This document shows, piece by piece, positions 16,339 to 23,506 of a stretch of DNA of 64,000 nt. Source of the DNA: Paucibacter sp. KBW04 (GTDB lineage Bacteria; Pseudomonadota; Gammaproteobacteria; Burkholderiales; Burkholderiaceae_C). Location: NCBI RefSeq assembly GCF_003852425.1, contig NZ_QAJN01000018.1, positions 47,376 through 111,375 on the forward strand, written 5' to 3'. The number at the start of each line of letters is the position of its first letter. The stretch's first letter is position 1. A program made the translations under genes and the position numbers. The notes under the pieces are model-generated. The model searched no databases and was not told the DNA's origin. It saw nothing but the letters and a program-made list of their open reading frames with translations.

Positions 16339-17307
16339 ATGGCTGATGAATTTGTTCCCGCTGAAGATTTGATGGGCTTGCCCGGCATTGCGTCGGTGGA
16401 GCGGGATACCGGTATTGGCAAGGACACCTTGCGGGTCTGGGAGCGCCGCTATGGTTTCCCCTGCCCCTTGCGCGACGCCCAGGGCGAACGGGCTTATCCA
16501 CTGGAACAGGTGCAGCGACTGCGTCTGCTCAAACGCCTGCTGGACCGGGGCCATAGACCTGGCCGCGTTGTGCCGGCCGGTCTGGAGGAGTTGGAGTCTC
16601 TGCTCAAGCAGCCGATGGCCAAGTCGGCCGCACCCTCGCCGCTCATGCCGGGGGCGGATCTGGAGGCCTTTGTCGACCTGCTGCGCGCGCACCGCATCGA
16701 TGCACTCAAGCACCTGCTCTCCCAGACGCTGCTGCGCTTAGGCCTGGGCGATTTCGTCATGAGCGTGGTGGCGCCGCTGACCACCCGAGTGGGCGATCTG
16801 TGGATGCAGGGCGAGTTGCAGGTGTTTGAGGAGCATGTCTACACCGAGGCCTTGCAGCAGGTGATGCGGCAGGCGGTGCAGGCCATCCCGCCGCAGGCCT
16901 TGCAGGCGCAGCCCCGGGTCTTGCTGACGACGCTGCCCGGTGAGCCGCATGGCCTGGGTTTGCTGATGGTGGAGGCCTTGCTGGCACTGGAGGGCTGCCC
17001 CTGTGTGTCCCTGGGCGTGCAGACGCCGCAGCAAGAGCTGCCGCAAGCGGCCAGAGCCCATGGGGCAGACATCGTGGCGCTGAGCTTTACCGGCCTGCTC
17101 TCCACCGGCGTGGTGCAAAAAGCCATGCGTGCCCTGCGCGCCGAACTGCCGCCTGGCATGGTCTTGTGGGCCGGCGGCAGCTCTCCCGTGCTGCGGCGCG
17201 GCTCAGGGATGGAGGGGGTGCTCTACATCACCGAGCTGGCCGATCTGGCGCCTCAGTTGCGGCAGTGGCGAAAACAGCATCTTGCCGACGCGCAGGCGGC
17301 GCCTTGA
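16339..17307 (+). CDS. litR: LitR/CarH-type MerR regulator with adenosylcobalamin photoreceptor domain
   Basis: A 322-residue light-sensing repressor. Residues 12-75 form a MerR winged helix (GIGKDTLRVWERRYGFP). Residues about 108-180 form the four-helix cap with the diagnostic W155-x9-E165-H166 motif. Residues about 190-315 form the B12-binding Rossmann domain with E202-P-H204-G-L-G207, that is ExHxxG with the cobalt-ligating His. In CarH/LitR, dark B12-bound tetramers hold the operator and light breaks them. All residues needed for that cycle are present. The ATG at 16339 is preferred over an upstream GTG that overlaps the operator. It is divergent from gpx and faces away from the lipid-modification operon it probably controls. 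Confidence 0.92.
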   Translation: MADEFVPAEDLMGLPGIASVERDTGIGKDTLRVWERRYGFPCPLRDAQGERAYPLEQVQRLRLLKRLLDRGHRPGRVVPAGLEELESLLKQPMAKSAAPSPLMPGADLEAFVDLLRAHRIDALKHLLSQTLLRLGLGDFVMSVVAPLTTRVGDLWMQGELQVFEEHVYTEALQQVMRQAVQAIPPQALQAQPRVLLTTLPGEPHGLGLLMVEALLALEGCPCVSLGVQTPQQELPQAARAHGADIVALSFTGLLSTGVVQKAMRALRAELPPGMVLWAGGSSPVLRRGSGMEGVLYITELADLAPQLRQWRKQHLADAQAAP

Positions 17308-17503
17308 ATCGACGCTGCCCAGCCTGACGCGGCCTGATTTCGCTTTGCGCGGCGGCCAAGAGGGGCGCCCGATGTGCTTTAAGTGCTGCCTAAGTCTAGG
17401 CATCCAGACTTGAAGCGCGTCATGAGCGAAGGACTCGCGTGACGCCGATCTTGGGCGCGGTCGATTCGGTTTGCGCGCCTCCATCTGTCTGAGGAGAGTC
17501 GGT

Positions 17504-17971
17504 ATGAGAAGCTTTTCCAAGCAAGCCTGTGTTGGGCTGGTGTTCAGTGCTTTGTTGCTGGCTTGTGGTTTAGCCAGGGCCGCGACGCCGCTTCCGACGC
17601 TGCAGCACAGCGCTGGGATTGAATACCTGAGCGGCGGTATTGGTAGCGATGAGGCCAAGGCCATTCAGGCGGCGGCGCCCCATTGGCCGCTCACGCTTGA
17701 GTTCGCCATCAAGGGCAAGCCGCGCGATGAATTTGCCGCCCATGTGGGGTTGCAGTTGCGCGATGCAAAGGGCGGCCTGCTGCTGAAGACCTATGCCGAG
17801 GGGCCATTCTTCCTGGCACGCCTGCCTGCCGGACGCTATGAAGTAGAGGCCCAATTTGCCGGCCAGACGCTGCGCAAGCGCGTCGATGTGAAGCAGGGCC
17901 AAGCCGCACGCGCCTTGTTTCTGTGGCCACAGGGTGCGGGAGAGTCTAGCCCTCAAGGTAGGCACGAATGA
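17504..17971 (+). CDS. exported carboxypeptidase-regulatory-like protein
   Basis: A 155-residue secreted protein, with signal peptide SKQACVGLVFSALLLACGLARA, of unknown role. The second half (LQLRDAKGGLLLKTYAEGPFFLARLPAGRYEVEAQFAGQTLRKRVDVKQGQAARALFLWP) has the spacing of an Ig-like carboxypeptidase regulatory or transthyretin-like domain. The ATG at 17504 follows a GAGGAGAG ribosome-binding site. Its end overlaps the next ORF as ATGA. The 196 bp between litR and this gene holds nothing I can name. Confidence 0.75.
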   Translation: MRSFSKQACVGLVFSALLLACGLARAATPLPTLQHSAGIEYLSGGIGSDEAKAIQAAAPHWPLTLEFAIKGKPRDEFAAHVGLQLRDAKGGLLLKTYAEGPFFLARLPAGRYEVEAQFAGQTLRKRVDVKQGQAARALFLWPQGAGESSPQGRHE

Positions 17972-18312
17972 GGCAGGCCGATGCTGAGGAGGCAGCGACA
18001 GCGTCGCTTGCATCGCCCGCAGTCGGGGCGCTGTCGGCGCACATACTGCCGGCCTCGGCCACCATGGTTGGCGTCTGCATGACCGTGCTGTCTATCGGCC
18101 ATCTGGCACCGGGAGGGCCTTGGCGCATGGTCCTGGACAAGCTGCTGGCAGTTGATGCCCTGATCTTTTTGGCCAGCGCCGGCACTTCGCTGGCCTCGAT
18201 GCGCAAGCGCCGCATCGAGGCCTCTTACGAAACCCGGGCCGAGTCCATATTTTTTGCTGGCCTGGTGCTCTTGGCCTTGATCGGTGTCGGATTGGCTTTC
18301 GCCATCAACTGA
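17968..18312 (+). CDS. small membrane protein of unknown function
   Basis: A 114-residue protein with three hydrophobic helices (ILPASATMVGVCMTVLSIGH, LLAVDALIFLASAGTSLAS, IFFAGLVLLALIGVGLAFAI) and short charged loops. It starts 4 nt before the end of the exported-protein gene, so the two form a translationally coupled pair. I do not recognise a named domain beyond resemblance to small multipass membrane proteins. Confidence 0.7.
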   Translation: MRQADAEEAATASLASPAVGALSAHILPASATMVGVCMTVLSIGHLAPGGPWRMVLDKLLAVDALIFLASAGTSLASMRKRRIEASYETRAESIFFAGLVLLALIGVGLAFAIN

Positions 18313-18341
18313 TTCGCGGCCTGCCGGGCACAAAGCCTAGC

Positions 18342-19244
18342 TCAGTGGCTGCGGCTGCGCTTGAGCACCAGCAGGCCGAAGCACAGGGCGGCAATGATCA
18401 AGCCGCCGATGAAGTGGGGCGAGGCCAGGTTCTGTATCGCCAACCAGGCATCTTGTGCGGCCAGACCGCTGGCATTGAGCGGCAGGCTGGGGTCTTCGGC
18501 CAGCTGGCCCAGGTGGCGGCCCAGGGCTTGATGATCGGCCAGCATGGCCAAGCTGGCGCCTTCAAACTGCCGCTCCAGCAGCTGTTCGACGATGGGCCAG
18601 TTGTAAAGCTTGTCCAGCGCCAAGCCGCCAAAGCCCAACACCAGGGCGACGGCCGGCACGCCCCAACGCTTCAGCCAGGCCGAGGCCGCCACCACCAGCA
18701 GGATCAGGGGCGCCAGCCACAACGTCATCAACAGCACGCCCAGAATGGCGCGCAGCACGATGGGCACGACCGCCACCAGGGCCGTGCCCCAGGACACCGT
18801 GGTCCAGGCTGCAAAACCAGCCTGCTTGATGAAGAGCCCGCTGGCCATCAGGGGGCCGGCAATCGCGCCAACCAGCAGCGCCGCCAGGGGCACCAGCACG
18901 GCGTGGGCCAAGAGGGTGGCGCCGATGCTCTCCGTGTGGCTGGCCGGCAGGGAGAGCCAGAACTCGATCGAACGATCCTGCACATCGCGCCGGGCCAGGC
19001 CCGGCATCTGGAACATGGCGCTGATCCAGGCGATACCAAACACGCCCGCCGCCGTGGCCAGCATGATGCCCACGGCCATTTGCAAGGGAAAGCGATCAAT
19101 CGGCATGCCACTGACCTGGCCAAAGGGCAGCAGGACAAAGAACAGGCCCAGGGGCAAAAACAGCGTGATCAGCCAGCCGCGCTTGTGCTGCATCCATTCG
19201 CGCAGCAAGAGGGTTGAAAAACGAGAGGATGAATTAGTGCTCAT
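18342..19244 (-). CDS. ABC-2-type transporter permease
   Basis: A 300-residue membrane protein with about six helices in ABC-2 style, starting with a cytoplasmic amphipathic segment (LLREWMQHKRGWLITLFLPLG). The motif RRDVQDRSIEFWLSLPASHTESIG resembles the coupling region of permeases in YtrA-type operons. It follows the ATPase gene by 34 bp. It probably exports or senses an envelope-active compound, but no substrate can be read from the sequence. Confidence 0.8.
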   Translation of the reverse strand: MSTNSSSRFSTLLLREWMQHKRGWLITLFLPLGLFFVLLPFGQVSGMPIDRFPLQMAVGIMLATAAGVFGIAWISAMFQMPGLARRDVQDRSIEFWLSLPASHTESIGATLLAHAVLVPLAALLVGAIAGPLMASGLFIKQAGFAAWTTVSWGTALVAVVPIVLRAILGVLLMTLWLAPLILLVVAASAWLKRWGVPAVALVLGFGGLALDKLYNWPIVEQLLERQFEGASLAMLADHQALGRHLGQLAEDPSLPLNASGLAAQDAWLAIQNLASPHFIGGLIIAALCFGLLVLKRSRSH

Positions 19245-19278
19245 GAGGCGTTCTCCGGAGGGTTCTCAGACGCGAACG

Positions 19279-20187
19279 TCAGACGTTTTTGGCTTGCAGC
19301 GCCGGATTGCGGGTCAGGGCCATGAACAGATCGACCAGGCTGGGTCGGATGCGTTCGCCCAGGGCGGCGATATCGGCCGGCGGTGCGCCGTCGAAGATGG
19401 CGGCGCTGCGGCCCCCCTGCTGGCGGTAGCGCAAAAGCGGATGCGCGCTGGCGATGGCCTCGGCCGTGGCCGGGTCGTGGCTGAGGGCGATGAAACGCTT
19501 GTCCATATCCTCCAGGCTGATATTGAGCACCAGCTTGCCCTCATCCAACATCATCACGTCGGACAGCAAGGTCTCGACCTCTTCCACCTGGTGGGTGGAG
19601 ATCAGCACGGTGCGCTCGCCATCGCACCATTCGTCAATCAGCATCTCGTAGAAATTCTTGCGCGAGAGCACGTCCAGGCCCAGCGTGGGCTCGTCCAGAA
19701 TCATCAGCTTGGCGTCAATGGCCGCGATCAGCGCTAAGTGGACTTGGGTCACCATGCCCTTGGACAAATTCTTGATCTTGTCCTTCTCGCCCACGCTGGT
19801 GCGCTTGAGCAGGGTGCGCGCCCGTTCGGCCGAGAAGCGCGGCTGCAAGCCGCTCATCAGCGTCATCAGTTCGTCCACCCGGGCCCAGCGCGGCAGCACG
19901 GCCACATCGGGGATGTAGCAAAGCTGCTCCAGCAAGGCGCCGCGCTGCTGGCGGGGCGAGAGGCCCAGCACCTGCAACTGGCCCTCGGCCGGCAGCAAAC
20001 CCACCAGGGCTTTCATCAGCGAGGTCTTGCCGGCGCCGTTATGGCCTAACAAGCCAATCACCCGGCCCTTGGGAATGGTGAAGCTGGCCCGCTCCAGGGC
20101 AGTCTTGCTGCCATAGCGCAGGGTCAGGTCTTGCGCGCTGACCAAAAAATCTTGCATGCTCTTGTTGTCGTTGGTGGTGGTGCTCAT
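19279..20187 (-). CDS. ABC transporter ATP-binding protein
   Basis: An ATPase of 302 residues for the permease downstream. Walker A is GHNGAGKTSL (about residue 50). The ABC signature region is degenerate (NLSKGMVTQVHLAL, with LSKGM in place of LSGGQ, as is common in this subfamily). Walker B is LMILDEPTLGLD, and the switch His is in ISTHQ. The ATG at 20187 overlaps the GntR stop as ATGA, so regulator, ATPase and permease form one operon. Confidence 0.92.
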   Translation of the reverse strand: MSTTTNDNKSMQDFLVSAQDLTLRYGSKTALERASFTIPKGRVIGLLGHNGAGKTSLMKALVGLLPAEGQLQVLGLSPRQQRGALLEQLCYIPDVAVLPRWARVDELMTLMSGLQPRFSAERARTLLKRTSVGEKDKIKNLSKGMVTQVHLALIAAIDAKLMILDEPTLGLDVLSRKNFYEMLIDEWCDGERTVLISTHQVEEVETLLSDVMMLDEGKLVLNISLEDMDKRFIALSHDPATAEAIASAHPLLRYRQQGGRSAAIFDGAPPADIAALGERIRPSLVDLFMALTRNPALQAKNV

Positions 20188-20537
20188 TGAGGGCTCTCCC
20201 AGTTCAGATCCTTGGCGCTCAGACCCAGGCGTTTCAGTTTGGCTCGCAGGGCGGGCCATTCTTGTTCCAGAAAACGATGGCGTTCGGCCGACAGCAGCTG
20301 CTGCCTGGCCCCGGCCATCACATACATGCCCATGCCGCGGCGGCTTTCGATCAGCTGCTGATCGACCAAGGCCTGCAAGGCCCGGCTGACGGTCAGGGGG
20401 TTGATCACATACTGGCTGGCCAGTGCGCGAACGGAGGGGAGGGCTTGACCCTCCGGGGGCGAGCCATCCAGCAGTTGCACGGCCAAGCGATCGGCCAACT
20501 GCTGGTAGATGGGCGCTGAGTCATTCCAGGTTTGCAT
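20184..20537 (-). CDS. GntR family (YtrA-like) transcriptional regulator
   Basis: A 117-residue regulator of the short YtrA type: an N-terminal GntR winged helix (APIYQQLADRLAVQLLDGSPPEGQALPSVRALASQYVINPLTVSRALQALVDQQLIESRRGMGMYV) and a short helical tail (FLEQEWPALRAKLKRLGL) for dimerisation. It is first in an operon with an ABC ATPase and permease, the classical YtrA arrangement, and probably represses its own operon through the inverted repeat at 20558-20581. The start at 20537 puts MQTWNDSAPIYQQL at the usual N-terminus. Confidence 0.9.
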   Translation of the reverse strand: MQTWNDSAPIYQQLADRLAVQLLDGSPPEGQALPSVRALASQYVINPLTVSRALQALVDQQLIESRRGMGMYVMAGARQQLLSAERHRFLEQEWPALRAKLKRLGLSAKDLNWESPQ

Positions 20538-20557
20538 ATCGAATGGGCTGGGCAGCC

Positions 20558-20581
20558 GGTGTGTTACTGATGTAGCACACC
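20558..20581. promoter_or_regulatory. inverted-repeat operator for the GntR regulator
   Basis: GGTGTGTTAC and GTAGCACACC flank a four-base centre TGAT; the two ten-base arms match at nine of ten positions as an inverted repeat. The 24-bp site lies 20 bp upstream of the regulator start, the expected place for autoregulation in YtrA-like systems. Confidence 0.75.
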
Positions 20582-20669
20582 ATAGCAAGCGAGCCGGACC
20601 GGCACCAAGGCTGGCGCGACAGTCTGCAGAAACGAGGGGGTGAACGGTCATTCGAAGGACCGCTGCAGC

Positions 20670-21140
20670 TCAGGGCTTGTACGTCCAATACGCTTGCATC
20701 AACTCGCGCGACCAAGCGGGCTGGCGCAGCGCTTGGCGCGGCAGGAATTCCGCCATCACGGGTTTGAGATCGAGCACGGGCGTGCCGTTGATGGCGTCGA
20801 GTTCGGCCAGATAGAGCCGCGTGCGTTCTACCCGGACGATGGGGCAGATCGTGCTGCCAATTCGATTGGGGCGGTTCTTGCCGCGCTGGGCGAAGATGCC
20901 TACCGAGGGCCAAGCGGGGTTGTTGCGAGGATGCCTGGCACCGCGCTCGATCTTCTCTGGCGGCACCTCGTGGAAGAGGAAGAGCACTTCCACATGGGAG
21001 AACTCCGCCAGGCCTTGCAAGGCCTCGGCGCCAAAGCCATCGACCAGGGCGATGCAGGCTTGCTCACCGCCCCAGAAATCGTCTTCTGCCTTGGGGCGAG
21101 GAGCTTCAACAAAGCCGATGGCTTCGACTTGGGCTTGCAT
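20670..21140 (-). CDS. trmO: tRNA (N6-threonylcarbamoyladenosine(37)-N6)-methyltransferase TrmO (TsaA-like)
   Basis: TrmO methylates t6A37 to m6t6A in tRNA-Thr(GGU) using SAM. The 156-residue product is a single TrmO beta-barrel domain (UPF0066). It has AEFSHVEVLFLFHEV, HPRNNPAWPSVGIFAQRGKNRPNRIG (the family signature), and LYLAELDAINGTPVLDLKPVMAEF. It lacks the C-terminal extension of E. coli TrmO, as some bacterial and archaeal members do. It is monocistronic between the ABC operon and the PLP-lyase gene. Confidence 0.9.
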   Translation of the reverse strand: MQAQVEAIGFVEAPRPKAEDDFWGGEQACIALVDGFGAEALQGLAEFSHVEVLFLFHEVPPEKIERGARHPRNNPAWPSVGIFAQRGKNRPNRIGSTICPIVRVERTRLYLAELDAINGTPVLDLKPVMAEFLPRQALRQPAWSRELMQAYWTYKP

Positions 21141-21289
21141 CGTGAGTCGTCCTTGTCATGCGCCGGAAGTTCTGAGGAGTGAGCACTGCGTGGCCGTGAT
21201 TATCCGGGGCTTGAGGGGCGAAGGCCGGGCTCAAACTCAGGCGGATGCTGAGCAGTTTAGTTGTTAGCCTGGACGGCTGAATCGGCCCC

Positions 21290-22399
21290 TCAAGCCCTTG
21301 CCAGGGCAAGCGCATGCCGCCAGGCCGCGACGGCTTCGGCGTCGCTCCAGTCGTCGGCCGCGTCGCCGATGACGATCTCGACCATGGCGCCATCCGGCAG
21401 GATTTGCGAGGCCGCTGTGCGTGCGCCCAGCCAAAAGCCCTGTGCCTCGGCAAGCGCCAGCATGGCCAGGCGCAAGCGCGCAGGGTCGACGGGCAGATGC
21501 AGCTGAAATGAGTTGGTCTGCGGGACGCTGGGCGCCACCAGCCAAGTCGGCTCGCGCAGGAGTTGTAGCGCCAAGGCCTGGGCGCGCTCCCGGTAGCCGG
21601 CCATGCGCGGCAGTTGCCGGCGCAGGCCCGCCCAGCTGCTCAGGACCAAGGGATAAAGGGTGTAGACATTGCCGGCCAAGCGCGTCTTCCAGGGCTGGAT
21701 CTCGGCCATGAAGGACTCGGGCCCCGCCAGCAGGCTGCCTGCAAGCGCGCCCATGCCTTTGTAGAAAGACACATAGACCGAATCCGCCAAGGCGCTGATC
21801 TCGGCCAGGCTGTGCCCCAAGCACGGCACCGACTCCCACAGCCTGGCCCCATCGAAATGGAGCTTCACCTGGTTTGCCCGACACCAGGCGCTGATGGCCA
21901 CCAGCTCTTCCCAGGCCGGCAGGCGAAAGCCAGCGCGCCGCAAGGGCAGCTCGATGACCAGGACGGCGGGCTTCTCCGCCAGGGCCTGCAGATCGGCCAG
22001 CGTGATGGGGGTGTCGGGCGCACCGACGAAGAGGCCTCGCAAGCCCAGCAGATGCTCAAAGGCCTCGCACTCATCAATGGCGATATGGCTTTGCGGATGC
22101 ATGGCGACCGGGCCCTGGGTGGCCTCGCCGCACCAGACCTTGAGTGCGGCCAACTGGCAGGCCATGCCTTTGTGGAAAAAGCTGCCCAGGGGTTTGCCCA
22201 GCATGCGGCTGACCTCGGTCTCCAGGGCCTGGATCACCGCGCCTTCCCCGTAAACATCCAGAGGCTGAGCGGACTCGGGGACCTCTAACAAGGCTTGCAA
22301 GGATTCGCGCATGGAGCGCCAGGGGCGGTGGCCACTCAGCCAGCGCTCGCAGCGATTGCGGAGTTCAATGTCTGAATGGGCTGAGCTGGCTGCGGGCAT
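21290..22399 (-). CDS. PLP-dependent beta-eliminating lyase/threonine-aldolase-like protein
   Basis: A fold-type I PLP enzyme of 369 residues from the beta-eliminating lyase/L-threonine aldolase group. The cofactor Lys is in VYVSFYKGMGALAGSLLAG and the Asp binding the pyridine N in VKLHFDGARLWES. The N-terminus (VPESAQPLDVYGEGAVIQALETEVSRMLG) fits threonine-aldolase-type openings, though the usual short GG motif is changed. Activity towards threonine or another hydroxy-amino acid is inferred. It stands alone on the minus strand, with about 150 bp to trmO and 67 bp to the GST gene. Confidence 0.83.
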   Translation of the reverse strand: MPAASSAHSDIELRNRCERWLSGHRPWRSMRESLQALLEVPESAQPLDVYGEGAVIQALETEVSRMLGKPLGSFFHKGMACQLAALKVWCGEATQGPVAMHPQSHIAIDECEAFEHLLGLRGLFVGAPDTPITLADLQALAEKPAVLVIELPLRRAGFRLPAWEELVAISAWCRANQVKLHFDGARLWESVPCLGHSLAEISALADSVYVSFYKGMGALAGSLLAGPESFMAEIQPWKTRLAGNVYTLYPLVLSSWAGLRRQLPRMAGYRERAQALALQLLREPTWLVAPSVPQTNSFQLHLPVDPARLRLAMLALAEAQGFWLGARTAASQILPDGAMVEIVIGDAADDWSDAEAVAAWRHALALARA

Positions 22400-22466
22400 G
22401 GTGATCTGTCCTGGCTGGCGAGGGTAGTCGCGTCAATTCATGGCGGCTGTGGCCGCCTCCGGCCTT

Positions 22467-23132
22467 CTAGGCTTTCTGCGCCTTCAGCGCCGCAATCCGC
22501 TCCTGATCGGCCTTGCGTTCCGCGGCCACTTTTTGCGCCGTGGGGCGTTCGCCGACGAGTTTGATGTAGCTCTTCCAGTCGACGCCGCCAGCGGCCAGCA
22601 GGTCTTCGCCCAGCACCAGCTTGCTGGCTTGCGCCACCAGGGGCAGGCTGGACCAAGCGGCGCAGTCGGCCATGCCGAAGGTCTCGCCGCCCACATAGGG
22701 CGCGAACTTGGCCAGGCGCTTGAAGGCGGCAATGTTCTTGGTCAAAAGCTTGCGGGCGCGCTGCTGCGTGCCTTCGCTGACCGTGCCGCCGAAGAAGGCT
22801 TGCGGGTAGAGCTCGCGCGCCACCAGTTCCAGATGCAGTTCGACAAAGGTGATCAGCTCGCGCTGCTTGGCCGCGAGATAGGGGTCGGCGGGCAGCAGCG
22901 GCACTTGCGGGTAGCTCGCCTCCAGATAGTCCAGGATCACCTGGCTTTCGCACAGCGGGCCTTGCGGCGTGCGGATGAAGGGCACCTTGCCCAGCGGCGT
23001 GCAGGCGAGCACGGCTTCCTCGGGCGAGTGGGTCATCACCAGTTCTTCCTGGAAGGGGATGCCTTTTTCCAGCAAGACGAACTTGACCTTGCAGTAATAG
23101 TTGGAAAGCGAAAAGCCGCAGAGGGTCAGCAT
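22467..23132 (-). CDS. glutathione S-transferase family protein
   Basis: A 221-residue GST. Its N-terminal thioredoxin-like domain starts LTLCGFSLSNYYCKVKFVLLEKGIPF and has the cis-Pro element GKVPFIRTPQGPLCESQVILDYLEASYP (glutathione site Glu-Ser). The all-helical C-terminal domain contains FAPYVGGETFGMADCAAW. The substrate is unknown. A decayed second copy lies at 35918-36328, so this gene was duplicated in this chromosome. The start at 23132 is preceded by AGGAGAACC. Confidence 0.9.
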   Translation of the reverse strand: MLTLCGFSLSNYYCKVKFVLLEKGIPFQEELVMTHSPEEAVLACTPLGKVPFIRTPQGPLCESQVILDYLEASYPQVPLLPADPYLAAKQRELITFVELHLELVARELYPQAFFGGTVSEGTQQRARKLLTKNIAAFKRLAKFAPYVGGETFGMADCAAWSSLPLVAQASKLVLGEDLLAAGGVDWKSYIKLVGERPTAQKVAAERKADQERIAALKAQKA

Positions 23133-23281
23133 GGTGGAGGTTCTCCTGAGATTGAGCGGGCTAATCTACTTGCAAGCTTCACCGGTAGCTGCCGCGCGGG
23201 TGACAGCGATGGTGGCCCTGGTGAGGCTGTGTGTGATTGGGCGCCTAACTTCGGTTCGTCAGGGCCAAGGTTCTCGGCTGA

Positions 23282-23301
23282 GCTAGCGAACGAGCGCTAG
23301 C
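23282..23301. repeat. perfect inverted repeat GCTAGCG-N6-CGCTAGC
   Basis: Seven-base arms around AACGAG form a stable hairpin in the gap between the GST gene and soxC. There is no T-run, so it is not a typical terminator; it could be an operator or the boundary of a transferred segment. Confidence 0.5.
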
Positions 23302-23394
23302 TTCCTATGCGCCCACGCTCCTCCTAGCTGGAGCCCCGTTCGCCTGGTGAAGGCTGATTCTGGCTAGCAAGGGAATCCACCTAGCCACACAAAC

Positions 23395-23410
23395 ATTAGT
23401 AAATCCTAAT
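23395..23410. promoter_or_regulatory. candidate SoxR/ArsR-type operator of the sox operon
   Basis: ATTAG-N6-CTAAT is an AT-rich inverted repeat about 100 bp upstream of soxC, of the size and base content bound by ArsR-family persulfide sensors such as BigR/SqrR. The locus-encoded ArsR protein (35421-35795) is the likely partner. No second copy was found in front of the regulator gene. Confidence 0.4.
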
Positions 23411-23506
23411 ATCCAAATACACAAGGTGCGGTTGGCAAAGATTGCTTGGCTGGCATCTGAAAAGGGGCTTTCGAATTCAGCCTCCAGCCAATGCTGAGGA
23501 GACCAT

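Larger units (their letters stand above)
23133..23506. other. regulatory gap upstream of the sox operon
   Basis: About 370 bp with no credible gene. It contains the hairpin at 23282-23301 and the AT-rich ATTAG/CTAAT repeat at 23395-23410, then a GAGGAG ribosome-binding site for soxC. The AT-rich patch at 23385-23430 is the best candidate for the sox promoter, but I cannot place -35 and -10 confidently. Confidence 0.5.
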
